Part shown: positions 51,816 to 63,727 of the stretch, one piece after another
Layout of the letters: every line of letters begins with the position of its first letter
How positions within the stretch are numbered: position 1 is the stretch's first letter
Assembly (NCBI GenBank): GCA_030159075.1
Contig: BROG01000507.1
Location: forward strand, 372,001-436,000
Reading direction: 5' to 3'
Origin: Atrina japonica
Lineage: Eukaryota > Mollusca > Bivalvia > Pterioida > Pinnidae
DNA: 64,000 bases
Notes under the pieces: generated by a model
The model's database searches: none
Told to the model about the DNA's origin: nothing
What the model saw: only the letters and a program-made list of their open reading frames with translations
Program-made: the position numbers and the translations under genes

Positions 51816-53325
51816 TATTCACACAAGTATTGGTTTAGATGTATCTGTTTAGATACAGGAGTCAGTATTAACACAAGTATTGGTTTAGATGTATCTGTTT
51901 AGATACAGGTGTCAGTATTAACACAAGTATTGGTTTAGATGTATCTGTTTAGATACAGGAGTCAGTATTAACACAAGTATTGGTTTAGATGTATCTGTTT
52001 AGATACAGGAGTCAGTGTTAACACAAGTATTGGTTTAGATGTATCTGTTTAGATACAGGAGTCAGTATTAACACAAGTATTGGTTTAGATGTATCTGTTT
52101 AGATACAGGAATCAGTATTAACACAAGTATTGGTTTAGATGTATCTGTTTAGATACAGGAGTCAGTGTTAACACAAGTATTGGTTTAGATGTATCTGTTT
52201 AGATACAGGAGTCAGTATTAACACAAGTATTGGTTTAGATGTATCTGTTTAGATACAGGAGTCGGTATTAACACAAGTATTGGTTTAGATGTATCTGTTT
52301 AGATACAGGAGTCATTATTAACACAAGTATTGGTTTAGATGTATCTGTTTAGATACAGGAGTCAGTGTTAACAAAGATATTGGTTTAGATGTATCTGTTT
52401 AGATACAGGAGTCAGTATTAACACAAGTATTGGTTTAGATGTATCTGTTTAGATACAGGAGTCAGTGTTAACACAAGTATTTGTTTAGATGTATCTGTTT
52501 AGATACAGGAGTCGATATTAACACAAGTATTGGTTTAGATGTATCTGTTTAGATACAGGAGTCAGTATTAACACAAGTATTGGTTTAGATGTATCTGTTT
52601 AGATACAGGAGTCAGTGTTAACACAAGTATTGGTTTAGATGTATCTGTTTAGATACAGGAGTCAGTGTTAACACAAGTATTGGTTTAGATGTATCTGTTT
52701 AGATACAGGAGTCGGTATTAACACAAGTATTGGTTTAGATGTATCTGTTTAGATACAGGAGTCGGTATTAACACAAGTATTGGGATAGATGTATCTGTTT
52801 AGATACAGGAGTCGGTATTAACACAAGTATTGGTTTAGATGTATCTGTTTAGATACAGGAGTCGGTATTAACACAAGTATTGGTTTAGATGTATCTGTTT
52901 AGATACAGGAGTCGGTATTAACACAAGTATTGGTTTAGATGTTTCTGTTTAGATACAGGAGTCGGTATCAACACAAGTATTGGTTTAGATGTATCTGTTT
53001 AGATACAGGAGTCGGTATTAACACAAGTATTGGTTTAGATGTATCTGTTTAGATACAGGAGTCGGTATTAACACAAGTATTGGTTTAGATGTATCTGTTT
53101 AGATACAGATATATTAACACAAGTATTGGTTTAGATGTATCTGTTTAGATACAGGAGTCGGTATTAACACAAGTATTGGTTTAGATGTATCTGTTTAGAT
53201 ACAGGTGTCAGTGTTAACACAAGTATTGGTTTAGATGTATCTGTTTAGATACAGGAGTCGGTATTAACACAAGTATTGGTTTAGATGTATCTGTTTAGAT
53301 ACAGGAGTCAGTATGAGCACATGTA
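51816..53325. repeat. Minisatellite, 50-bp unit, about 30 copies, hairpin in each unit
   Basis: The unit is GTCAGTATTAACACAAGTAT, TGGTTTAGATGTATCTGTTT, AGATACAGGA. TGTATCT and AGATACA form a 7-bp stem around a GTTT loop in every unit. Copies differ mainly at GTCAGTATTA / GTCGGTATTA / GTCAGTGTTA. The GTCGG variant dominates after about 52690. One unit near 53105 is shortened. Confidence 0.98.
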
Positions 53326-54339
53326 TTAGATTAGATACAGGTATTACATAAAGTACAGGTGACACACACTCTGTCATCTTTATCTGTCTGGTTTGAAAAA
53401 TTGGAAAAATCACTCCCGAGTCTTCCACTAAATGTAGCATTTTATGTTTGATTGTATATTAACTATAAACAGACTCTACAGTGTTCAATCAAGATCGGGC
53501 ATTATGTCAACTCAGATTAGAAATAATTTTGTCAAAATATCCACCTGTCCGTAATGTCTTGCCACCTGTCAGCTATGATAATGTCACCTCTAATAGGTTT
53601 TGACTTTAGTGTTATTAGGCAATATTAGAAACAAGATGAACGACTGCTTGAGTGCTGTTTACCTCGTAAGAAGATTGAGAGTACGTTAGAAAATATGGTC
53701 GTCGTGATCATTTACGATGCTGAAAACCTGATGATGATAACGTGAAAATTATTTTTAATCATTACAATATCGATGCCTCTATAGATATTTAAGTTTTGAA
53801 ACTCCTCAAATATTTAGCCCACCTTGAACTAGCGTGTGTTCTGTTCAACCAACTAAAATACAATTTATGCAATGTTATAAGTTTATGGAAATACATCCTG
53901 TCTATGATAGTAATTTTCAACTGCCAGATTTTGTGTTCTGATAAATGTAGTTTATAATGTTTAAAATGTTTACATCCCTGCACCATTCAGTGAACTTTCA
54001 AGGTCACTTAAGTCACATTTTCATTGGTCAAAAATGACACACCTATGAGGTCACTCACATGTGACCCCAAAACAATTGTCATTGGATTTCCCATGCTAGT
54101 ATCAGAAAGCAAGAGTGATGAAAGATCAGTTTTTTAATTTGACAGCATTATTGGTAGGTTGGGACAGTCCAAAGTTTTGTTTATAGTAAAATCAATATCG
54201 CCTTTGCTATGCATCATCACCTGTCTAGAAGTGTATCTCTTAATGGCCGTCAAATGTGTGCAGCTGTGATACTTGGAGTTATAAATCTACGAATATTACA
54301 ACATGATAATCAGACATGGCAAAGTATCTTAATCCAAAA
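53326..54339. other. 1.0 kb of mostly unique intron sequence
   Basis: No coding exon or element was recognised. Confidence 0.5.
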
Positions 54340-54580
54340 CAAGCAAATCTTGTTTTAGCGACCACCTGTGTATAAAGACCTTTTTTTTTGCTGTCCCCAA
54401 TAGTACCATTTGTGTACAAATCAACCACAATATAAAGACCACCTGGTAATTAAGACCGTTTTTTGCTGTTCCAAATAGTACCATTCATGTACAAATCAAC
54501 CTCTATATAAAGACCACCTCTCTATAAAGACTGGTTTTGTTGTGTCCATAAGAGGGTCTTTCTATACAAGTTTCACTGTA
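54340..54580 (-). mobile_element. TACAGTGAAACTTG MITE, copy 4, with internal duplication
   Basis: It runs from TTGTTTTAGCGACCACCTG to TACAAGTTTCACTGTA. The segment TAGTACCATTTGTGTACAAA, TCAACCACAATATAAAGACC is repeated once (54407 and 54477), so a 70-bp part is doubled. The left terminus is degraded. Confidence 0.82.
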
Positions 54581-54860
54581 ATAAAAACATTTTTATGCTC
54601 TATTAGACAAATTCAGTGTCTGAACAAGACTCAGTTTCCATTGCCGTAAATGCTTTAACTTGAATTCACATTTTCGACCACTCAGAATTCAGAATTATCA
54701 CAATTTAAGTAAAAATACTTCAATTTAAAGTAATTTTTAAATTGAAGGTGGTGAACCCTTGTTAAAATTTAATAATGTTGTCAGCACTGCCTTCATACTG
54801 CAAAAACAAAGACACGAACAGATATTTTAAAAAAGAAAAGAAAAGTAATTAGCATACCCT

Positions 54861-54981
54861 CCAGTCTTACGAGACCAGCTCAGTAAAGTAACCACTTAGC
54901 TAAATTATCCTTTAGATCCTCTTATGAGAGACCACATTTCTGTGGTGGGTATGGTGGTCTCTCAATACAGGTTCCACTGTA
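54861..54981. mobile_element. CAGTGGAACC-type MITE, CTGTCTTG subtype
   Basis: CCAGTCTTACGAGACCAGC begins it and CTCAATACAGGTTCCACTGTA (right end, TA-flanked) closes it. GAGAGACCACATTTCTGTGG is shared with 3840 and 39250. Confidence 0.75.
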
Positions 54982-54999
54982 TCTGGTTGATTTTCTACA

Positions 55000-55103
55000 T
55001 TAACCCATTCACCCCTAAAGACACATTTGGACTTGCCTAAGTAATTGATTTATAGAAGAGTTCATTTTTTTTTTATTGGAGGGGGAGGGGGTCAATGAGT
55101 TAA
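55000..55103 (+). mobile_element. TTAA-MITE (90-bp family)
   Basis: It begins TTAACCCATTCACCCCTAAA and ends GGGGTCAATGAGTTAA. A poly-T and G-rich insertion lengthens the right half. Confidence 0.88.
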
Positions 55104-55165
55104 AGATGCTTTTTACCAAATTTCTTGAAAGTTTATTTATTACTTTCTATCCCAAGATGTTTCTC

Positions 55166-55256
55166 TTATCTCATTCACCCCTAAAGACACAGTTGGACTG
55201 GTCTAAATCATTGATTTACAGAAGAGTCTATTGTTTTTCAGGAGTTGATGAGTTAA
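55166..55256 (+). mobile_element. TTAA-MITE (90-bp family)
   Basis: It lies 62 bp from the previous copy in the same orientation, with CTCATTCACCCCTAAAGACA and CAGGAGTTGATGAGTTAA. Confidence 0.87.
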
Positions 55257-55424
55257 CTGGAAAAATATCATTCATTATGTTGTTTTAAAAAATTGCATCC
55301 CCAATTTAGACCTTTGGGGTGTGTCCTCATATCTAAACTAAATATACAATATATACAACCAATGGAAATTGTTGATTACAAAGTTTTTAGTTAATTTAAT
55401 GAATGTATATTGTTAGGACCAAGT

Positions 55425-55985
55425 GAGCTATTGCTATGATCAAATGTCTTAATCATCTGCTATCTGTTGTTCATTGTCTATTTCAAGTACCACTTGACAG
55501 ATTTCAACCAAATTTGGCAAATCTTGCTTCAGCTCCTATATAGGGCCGGGCTACAAGTTTGTGAGCAAAAAGGGGCTAGTACACATACGGATACCAAAAG
55601 AGACCTAAAAGGCCAAAATCTTATACATCTTATTGACCAATAATAATATTTCAACCAAATTTGGTATACATTATCCACAAAATTTGCAAATGAAGTTGAA
55701 ATTTGTTGCCAAATGTACCTTATGATAAGCGGGCACTTCACACGACATATAGAGCACATTTATATACAAATGGCTTATTAACTCAAAGCTGATTAACCTT
55801 TTGTACATAAAGGGTTTAAAAATTTCAAATTTAAAAAGTTGTATAGAATTTTCTAAGGATCAGTCTGACAAAGTTTCAAGGTCAAGGTCAAAAGGCACCG
55901 AAGTAAACAGAAAGTATCTAGCACATAGTTGAAAAATTGACCAAATTTACCAGGTGAGCACCTTAAGGCCTTGTGGGCATCTTGT
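55425..55985 (+). mobile_element. Family D element, about 560 bp
   Basis: It runs from CCAAGTGAGCTATTGCTATG to CCAGGTGAGCACCTTAAGGC and CTTGTGGGCATCTTGTTT. AGATTTCAACCAAATTTGGC is the family's usual phrase. No long open frame is present. Confidence 0.75.
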
Positions 55986-56374
55986 TTATACAACACACAC
56001 TGTGAAGGAGCACTTGTTACGTGTGTTTTTGATAGACACAAAAGGCATTCTCAACAAGTCAGCTTCTGATGTTGCTATTAGATTTATTTGTCTGAAGTCT
56101 ATTATCTAATTGTAGTTGATTTTTCATTGATTAGTTGGAAAAATCAGTCCAAAGGCCATTGTACTATAATTTGTACTGTAACTTCATCCATTGCCAAATT
56201 ACATGTGTTTGCCCTGCTGTTTGGTTTTCTAAATCAATTAATATACACCGTATGATTCACAGCAGGTGCTTCTGATATAATAAGGCTTGTTCCATAGTCT
56301 CATTTCCTTCAGTGATTTGCTATCCATTGACTAGAAGAAGAAGCCTCAAGACCCCAAAATAGAAATATATATAC
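55986..56374. other. Non-coding gap, nothing recognised
   Basis: No element was recognised. Confidence 0.4.
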
Positions 56375-56760
56375 TGTATTTGACCCATTGTGTGCCCAGG
56401 GCACTACAAAAATCAGGAAAAAGCTGTGGGCACTTAATAGGGCCAAGGGTGCTACAAAAATCAGGAAAAAGGGGCGGGCACTTAATAGGACCAATTAATA
56501 GTCAAATTGACGTAAAACAGCTAATTTTTTGATAATGCACAGTGGTAACGTTATTGTAACTATTACTTATGACACTTATTGGCATTCTTTTGTTGCTGGG
56601 GGAGGGGGAGAGGGGTAGAGATAAACTGTTACTTGTGGTTTTTCAGTTAGGTCCACATATCCTTGAAAACCAGCTAGAAAAGATTATCAATTGTATGTTA
56701 AAAAGGGGAGGGGTGTTTATAGGGAAATGGACAGTTAATGGCCAGGTCGAATGCGATATG
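56375..56760. mobile_element. GTATTTGACCCATT element, uninterrupted copy
   Basis: It begins GTATTTGACCCATTGTGTGC and ends ACAGTTAATGGCCAGGTCGA. It matches 36517-37121 without the SINE. A phrase of about 60 bp at its left (GGGCACTACAAAAATCAGGA, AAAAGCTGTGGGCACTTAAT) is doubled. Confidence 0.85.
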
Positions 56761-56939
56761 CCTCCACTTATTTCCTTGCCAAACTATCGTTAATGTAGAT
56801 GCTTAAATAATATGCTGTGGAAGTTATTCAATTGATTTTGTTTTCAATGTAGATTGGTCCATTATGTTTTTGTATATGATTATATTTTTAAGTTTCTACC
56901 ATAAAGATAATACCATCTACAATTCTATAGCTGTGTCTG

Positions 56940-57215
56940 CTTTCCGTGATCCGTTGGTAGAGTATTTGACATGCAAGCGTTAGGTTCCAAGTTTGATTCT
57001 CAGTAACTGGTCATACCTAAGACTTTAAAAAAGGTTATGGCAGTTCCTTCGCCTAGCATTTGGCATGATAAGTGACTCATAAAAGAAAACTCACTGATTG
57101 GCATCAGTACATATCACAAGTCAAAATTTGTGAAACTTCACCTAAATCTGGTGACATCTCCAAATAAGAGTAAAAATCTTGATTGGATTAGAAAAACAAT
57201 AACAACACATAAAGC
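56940..57215 (+). mobile_element. SINE-B, nearly full length
   Basis: A box TCCGTTGGTAGAGTATTTG and B box AAGTTTGATTCTC are recognisable. The body has CAGTTCCTTCGCCTAGCATT and TCAAAATTTGTGAAACTTCA, CCTAAATCTGGTGACATCTC. The tail is AAAAACAATAACAACAC. Confidence 0.85.
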
Positions 57216-57389
57216 TGTGTCAGTTAGATAATTGGCAAAAATAGGAACCTTCTATTTCCTAAATCTTTAATTATTGATGTACATTCATAAAAGTGTCTTT
57301 AACATGTATAATTATCTCACAATGGAAAAAAAAAACAATTATACTCTATGATTTTTGTAGTTAGCATCAAATGAAATAATTACACTGGA

Positions 57390-57740
57390 TTGATGATATC
57401 ACCAATTCTCAGTTAAAGCTGTCATTTATAGGATTCTAAACACCAATTCCTAGATTTTTATGTGCTATGTTCATGAGATGAAATCACTTATTCTCAGTTA
57501 AAGCTTGCATTTATAGGATTCTAAACACCCATTCCTAGATTTTTATGTGCTATGTTCATTTGATTTCATTGATGAGATGAAATCACTTATTCTCAGTTAA
57601 AGCTGTCATTTATAGGATTCTAACCACCTATATTTTTTCACTATGATCTAAATTCAGTAGATTTCATTGATGAGATGTAATCACAAAGAAGTCATTTATT
57701 GCATACTAAACACTCATTTTCAGTTAAAGATGTCATTTAT
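57390..57740. repeat. Tandem repeat, about 85-115-bp unit, 3-4 copies
   Basis: TTCTCAGTTAAAGCTGTCAT, TTATAGGATTCTAAACACC and TAGATTTTTATGTGCTATGT recur, followed by GATGAGATGAAATCACTTA. Later copies are degraded (TTTTCAGTTAAAGATGTCAT). Confidence 0.88.
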
Positions 57741-58470
57741 TATGTACTAAACACTTTTTCGTATCTGAAGTTATAGGCTTTTATTAAATTGCATAATTTT
57801 GATGATCAGGTCCTGACAATGAAATTCACTATTTCTCAAAGTTGTCTTTAACTGGTTTTTGACCATCCATTCATATGAGTAGCTATACATAAATTCACAA
57901 TAATCAATTTAATGAGATGTAATCACCGATTCTTCATTAAAGATATAATTTATTAATTATTTTTTAAAACTTTCTTTTTGAATTAACAGTTGAAATTAAA
58001 CCATCACCGTAGTAAATGAGTGTCACAAAATATGCCATCATCAAAGCAAGGCCATCAATCTTTAATTTCACAACACCTAAAAATAAAAATAAAAAGCTCC
58101 AGATAAGCTCTGTATTATAAGATATAGTAAGTTTGAAAATCTGTCATCTTGAAATAACAAACATCAGCTCAGAGCATCATGTCTGCAAGCTGGAGAAGTT
58201 TGTCTTATTCTGAAAACTATGGAACACATCGGGAGACCACTCTTCAGAATCTTAACTTTCGGGCTACTATAATGCATTGAATCAGAACACGGTCAAATCA
58301 TTTGCTACTAGCTGTATCTGTACACCTATCTATTTTTAAAAACATTCAAAATTATTTAGATTCTTGACAGAACTGGATTATACCACTTTTTCTGGGTTTT
58401 TGTATAATTGTTTTTGTTTGTTTATTTGTTGTTTTAAATCCTGTCAATAATTTTTCACTTACATTAAGCT
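57741..58470. other. Non-coding gap, nothing recognised
   Basis: AT-rich sequence with a decayed trace of the preceding repeat near 57920 (GATGTAATCACCGATTC). Confidence 0.45.
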
Positions 58471-58474
58471 GTCA

Positions 58475-58760
58475 GCAGCTCTAGGAGAAGTGATACAAAT
58501 TTTGACCTGTGCTATGGACTTGTGCCAATGCAGTGAGGGTTCCTGTATTTGCCATGTCTGCCGTGACACGTGACCTCGGTTTTAAGTCTCATCCGAAAGA
58601 CTTGAGACTTTCACTTCATATGGTGAGTGTTTGGCGAAGGAACAGTCACTACCAGTACTAAAAAGTCTTTTATATGACACTGTACTGGCAATTGAACCCA
58701 GTGCCTTCTGCTTGAGATTCGAATGCTCTATTATTAGACCACTACAAGTGGTCTTCATCT
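58475..58760 (-). mobile_element. SINE-B, nearly full length
   Basis: On the + strand: CAAATTTTGACCTGTGCTAT, GCAGTGAGGGTTCCTGTATT, TGGCGAAGGAACAGTCAC and TGGCAATTGAACCCAGTGCC (reversed B box), ending TATTATTAGACCACTACAAG. Confidence 0.88.
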
Positions 58761-59399
58761 TAGTGGGCCTGTATGTATTGCTCAAAGAACCTTGAGTTTA
58801 ATGTAGCACATTTCTAGAAATGATCATGATGCATTAAATGTCAAATTCTGGTTGAAATGGTTTGATTTTCAATACATATAACATTGCCTCGAGGTGACTG
58901 CCATACATCAAATGCATGTTATTTTGCACTTCAGAATTCCCTAATGTAATGCATGCTTAAAGGAACAAATCTCATTTGTCAAGCTTAGTCTAATATCACA
59001 TCATTTCATATCCCTGAAGAGCAATTTACGGCTTGTACATGTCCTTTCTTGTTTCATCATTTGTGGCTTTTATTCAAATTCAGGGACTTGGCTTAAAATC
59101 AAATTTTCTTTGGATTATATAAGGCTAAATAAAAATTAAATGTGCTTCTGGTTACTTCACTAACCCGCTATTTGAGAAATAAATTTTCTAACCCTAACCA
59201 TTTTACAGTTAATTCTGAAAGTTTCTATAAATTTTTCTGTGAGGTATTGGCTACTATATTGTGGAGAAAGATTCATATATTTTCAAGTAATTTTTTACTC
59301 CGTAATCAGAAATTGCATACAATAGGGAACGATTTTACTAATTTTCCAGCATGCATGTACAAGTAGATTAATATACATGTATACTGTCGTTTAATTTTA
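58761..59399. other. Non-coding gap, nothing recognised
   Basis: AT-rich sequence. An open frame at 59142-59366 has no recognisable domain. Confidence 0.4.
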
Positions 59400-61740
59400 T
59401 AGGAAGATACCCCTCTTTAAATTTTTCTCCTTCAGAACCGCTGCATGGATTGAAAAACTAATTGTATCTGAGTGATCTCCATAGATGTATAATTCAAGTT
59501 TATAATTCATAGACATCATTTTGACTTCTTTTTTTACTTTGTAATTTTCATTCATTTTTGTATGATTTCTTTAATTTCTCCCCTTTTATTCATTATGATG
59601 AATTCAGTTTATGTGTTTTACCTGTAGTTTGGTAGAGGAATGCTTACCTGAAAGAATTTTGCTGAAATTTAAGTTTTTTAATTTTTATGAATTTTTTAGG
59701 ATTACAAAAATGAAGGGGGAGGGGTTAATTTTTCACACTGTCAGCTTCTTCTTCAAAACCGCTAAAGGGATTTTGATGAAACTTTATAGGTTGCAAGCAC
59801 TCAAGGTCCTCTACCAAGTTTATTTATTTCGGCCTGATCAGCCCAAGAATGGATCCAGGGTGGGGTAAAAGAGGCCTCAGGGGGTACCCCTCTTTGAAAA
59901 TCTTCTTCAGAACTGCTGCATGGATTGAAAAACTAATTGCATCTGAGTGATTTACATGGATGCATATTTCAAATTCTTGTTTCTGGAATAAACTAGAAAA
60001 TTAATTTTTGACCTCTTTTCCATCTTTGTCAATTTCAATCATTTTTAAGTCTCACAAGGAATTGAAGAAGTGTTATAATAATTTGTAAATTTAGATTCCC
60101 ATGTTTGTAAGATACCAATACAATTGAGGTGAGCGATGTGGCCCATGGTCATCTTGTTTTGACTAGTACTAATTTGCAGGTATTAAATTTCGCAAATCAT
60201 CGTTTCATAAAAATAAAGTATGATATGGGTGACCTACTTTGTATTTCACGTTTTGTACCTGACATATGAATCTAGTGCCGTTCTAATGACGCTTAAAGAT
60301 AGGGATCTTTTTACCATTATATTCAGTGTTTTTAGCTCACCTGAACCAAAGATTCAAGTGAGCTTTTCTGATCGCCTTTTGTCCGTCCATCTTTCTGTCT
60401 GTAAACTTTTCACATTTTCGACTTCTCCAAAACCGCTGAAGGGATTTTGATGAAACTTTATATGAAGCAAGTACTCAAGGTCTTCTACCAAGTTTGTTCA
60501 TTTCGGCATGATCGACCCAGTGGTGGATCCAGGGTATGGCAAAAGAGGCCCCAGGGGGTACCCCTCTTTCAAAATCTTCTCCTCCAGAACCGCTGCATGA
60601 ATTGAAAAACTAAATGCATTTGAGTGATCTACATAGATGTATAATTTAAGTTTGTTAATTTTGTTTAAATTGGAAAAAAAAATGTTTGACGCGTTTTTGA
60701 TGTCTTTTTAGACTTTGTAATTTTCATTCATTTTTGTATGATTTCTTTGATTTTCTCCCCTAGTATTCATTATGATACATTTATTTTATTTGTTTACCTG
60801 TGGTTTGTTAGATAAATACTCTCATGAGAGAATTTTGCTGAAATTTGATTTTTTAATTTTTATGAATTTTTAAGACTACAAAAATGAAGGGGGAAGGGAG
60901 GCGGTAGAATACGACTTCTTCTCCAAAACCGCTGAAGGGATTTTGCTGAAACTTTACAGGAAGTAAGTACTCAAGGTCCTCTACCGAGTTTATTCATTTT
61001 GGCCCAATCGGCCCAAGGGTGGATCCAGGGAGGGGCAAAAGAGGTCCCCAGGGGGGTGCCCCTCTTTAAAAATCTTCTTCTCCAGAACAGTTGCATGAAT
61101 TGAAAAACTAACTGTATCTGAGTGATCTACATAGATGTTTGATTCAAGTTTGTTCATTTCATTTAAATCATAAAAATAAAGTTTTTACCCCTTTTTGACA
61201 CTTTGTAATTTTCATTCATTTTCAGCTCACCTGAGCCAAAGGCTCATGTGAGCTATTGTGATCACTCCCCGTCCATCGTCCGGCATCATTCTGTAAACTT
61301 TTTATATTTTCGACTTCTTCTCTAAAACCACTGAAGGGATTTTGACGATATTTGACAGGAAGCAAGTGCTTAAGGTCCTTTACCATGTTTGTAGTTTTCA
61401 GCCAGATTGGCCCAGTGGTGGATCCAGGGCGGGGCAGAATAGGTCCCAAAAGATTCCCCTCTTTAAAAATCTTCTTCTCCAGAACTGCTGCATGAATTGA
61501 GAAACAGATTGTCTCTGAGTGACTTCATGGATGTGTAATTCAAGTTTGTATTTTTCATAAAAATCGGAATATTAATTTTTGACACGTTTTTGGGGTCTTT
61601 TCAGACTTTACCATTCATTAATTTTTGCATGATTTCCTCAATTACATTTGTATTTCCCCTTGCATTCACTTTGATGCATTCATTTGATGTGTTTTACTTG
61701 TAATTAGGTGAAGAAATTCCCCTTTGATGAATTGTTTGTC
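59400..61740 (+). mobile_element. Family D block, several copies in series
   Basis: The phrase CCCCTCTTTAAAAATCTTCT with CCAGAACCGCTGCATG recurs near 59410, 59887, 60560, 61060 and 61455. GGGATTTTGATGAAACTTTA recurs near 59767 and 60443 with variants at 60940 and 61335. AGCTCACCTGAACCAAAGAT starts a copy at 60334 and AGCTCACCTGAGCCAAAGGC one at 61224. The spacing of about 500-700 bp shows serial duplication. No reverse transcriptase or transposase frame was recognised. Confidence 0.8.
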
Positions 61741-62346
61741 TTGGCATATCTAAGAAACTTTTTCACCGTTTGGGTGCCATTCTATTTATCTGTCATCCAA
61801 ATGGCATCCCTATTGATAATTCGTTAAATAATTCAACCTGATTCAGTATCAGGAAATCATAATGTATTACATTTACTTTTGGGTGTATAATTTTTATACA
61901 GAACGCGTAATGTTATATAATTCAACATGATCTTCAGTATTGGGAAATCGTAATGTTGTACATTTATTCAGCTTCAGTGAATATCATTTCCCATACTGTC
62001 CTACTACACATTTTATTGAATTTCGATGTTCAAATTCGTGCATCAAGCTCATTTAATACATCTTAGCATCTGGCAAACATGTAAATTATAAGATAGTCTT
62101 TTTCGTTATGTGACAATATTGCAAAAAAGATCATTTACACCAAACGGACAGAGCTAATAAGATAAAAATGTCATTTTTAAAAGCCTTGTGCGGTATTAAT
62201 GTCAGTAAATGTTCCAGCTGTTTAGATCCTGATATGTTTTGATAATCTTAAATTAGATAACTAACAAGCTTAGGTGCCCACACTGGATAAGTACAATGCA
62301 TTATTTAACTGGATGAAAGACATGTACATTACGTTATATGTCAAGA
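61741..62346. other. Non-coding gap with one short direct repeat
   Basis: AATTCAACCTGATTCAGTAT (61833) and AATTCAACATGATCTTCAGT (61920) head two related segments about 87 bp apart (each followed by GGGAAATCGTAATGT-like text). Nothing else was recognised. Confidence 0.5.
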
Positions 62347-62519
62347 TACAGTGAAACTTGTATATAAAGACCCTCTTAGGAACACAACAAAACCGGTGAT
62401 CTTTATAGGGAGGTGCTTGATTTTTACACATATGGTACTATTGGGGACAGCTGAAAACAGTCGTTTTATGCCCAGGTGCTCTTTAAACACAGGTGGTCGC
62501 TAAAGCAAATTTTACTGTA
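62347..62519 (+). mobile_element. TACAGTGAAACTTG MITE, copy 5 (173 bp)
   Basis: It begins TACAGTGAAACTTGTATATA and ends GCAAATTTTACTGTA, with TA flanks. Confidence 0.9.
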
Positions 62520-62950
62520 TCTATACATAAGAAAACAGGAATGTGTGAATGTCCACTTGTATAATTGTTTTTTTTAATATCTGAATCAATTTGTGGTGAC
62601 TCTGTTTGCCACACAAGCAGGTGACCTTAGGTTTGATTACTTGGGACAATAATTTACAATGTACCTTGGTTATATTAGAATATCTACAGAACAGATAATT
62701 ACTTCCTTTACCTAGTGTATGTCTTTTACACGAAAGTTAAAGCAACAGTGCTGTTACCAGTCGACCTCTCGTGAATGGCACAACAAAACACCTTTTGGCA
62801 GACATTCCCATGGTGACATCATAATTAAATGGTGCGTCAAATATTTATGTGATTATGATGTCACAATTGAATGATGTCAAAGTGCTCATTGAGAGCCACA
62901 TGTCAAACGACATTTGGTAATAGGTCTGTTTCCTTGGCAGACAGAACAAG
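62520..62950. other. Non-coding gap, nothing recognised
   Basis: No element was recognised. Confidence 0.4.
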
Positions 62951-63041
62951 TTAACTCCATTCACCCCTAGAGACGCATTTGGACTGGATTGAGTCATTGA
63001 TTTATAGAAGAGTCCTTTGTTTTCAGGAGTCGATGAGTGAA
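62951..63041 (+). mobile_element. TTAA-MITE (90-bp family)
   Basis: It begins TTAACTCCATTCACCCCTAG and ends CAGGAGTCGATGAGTGAA. The core is GCATTTGGACTGGATTGAGT. Confidence 0.87.
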
Positions 63042-63539
63042 AAAGACAATGGCCCTCATTATTATACCAGTGTGTGTTTTCTCTATAAGATTATAAATCA
63101 ATAAAATTAATATTTTTTTTTTACGAAAGTGTCTCACTGGAAAAAGGAATATTAACCGGTTAATAATTTCAACAGCTACAATGTATTAACTGGATGTGGA
63201 CATTTTCCTGTAGGCTGTGTTCTCTGTAAATTATTTTTTCAGCATGCTCATTTTACCATTTGCATTGACTCGTACCCAGTACATCCGAATGATTGTTTAT
63301 CTGACTAGAAATGTCCGCTTCTGAAGACGGCAGATTTGCATCCCTATCTGGAATCAATTTATAAAAAGCAATGTTGGACGATTTAGAATCTGTTGTGATT
63401 TCTGTGTAATAAAACACTTATTCACTGGCTATTTGGACAATAACAAGTTTATCGTCCCCCTTGACACCAACTATTTCCTAACGAAAAGTGTCTTGGGGTG
63501 GGGGATGTTACAGTAAACTTGCTTTTGTCCTCATAGCCC
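63042..63539. other. Non-coding gap, nothing recognised
   Basis: No element was recognised. Confidence 0.4.
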
Positions 63540-63625
63540 GTGAATAAGTGTATAGTATTGATACAAGTCCATAGCGTAGGTCACAAGTTGTGTCTTTTCA
63601 CCTGAGATGGCATTTAATTCTATGA
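63540..63625 (+). mobile_element. SINE-B fragment, degraded
   Basis: GTCCATAGCGTAGGTCACAA and TCTTTTCACCTGAGATGGC match the SINE-B 3' part. Confidence 0.5.
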
Positions 63626-63727
63626 ATTATAATTTTTACGTTTTTCTCCCTCTCCTGACACAATTACGTTTGTTTCAATTTGAGGATCAGAAGAAGCATT
63701 AAAATAACAGATCGCAAAAGCGGCCAG

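Noticed and set aside
51816..53325. Hairpin-bearing regular repeats as a CRISPR-like or retron-like array
   Set aside because: Each 50-bp unit is the same throughout, with no variable spacers and no associated genes.
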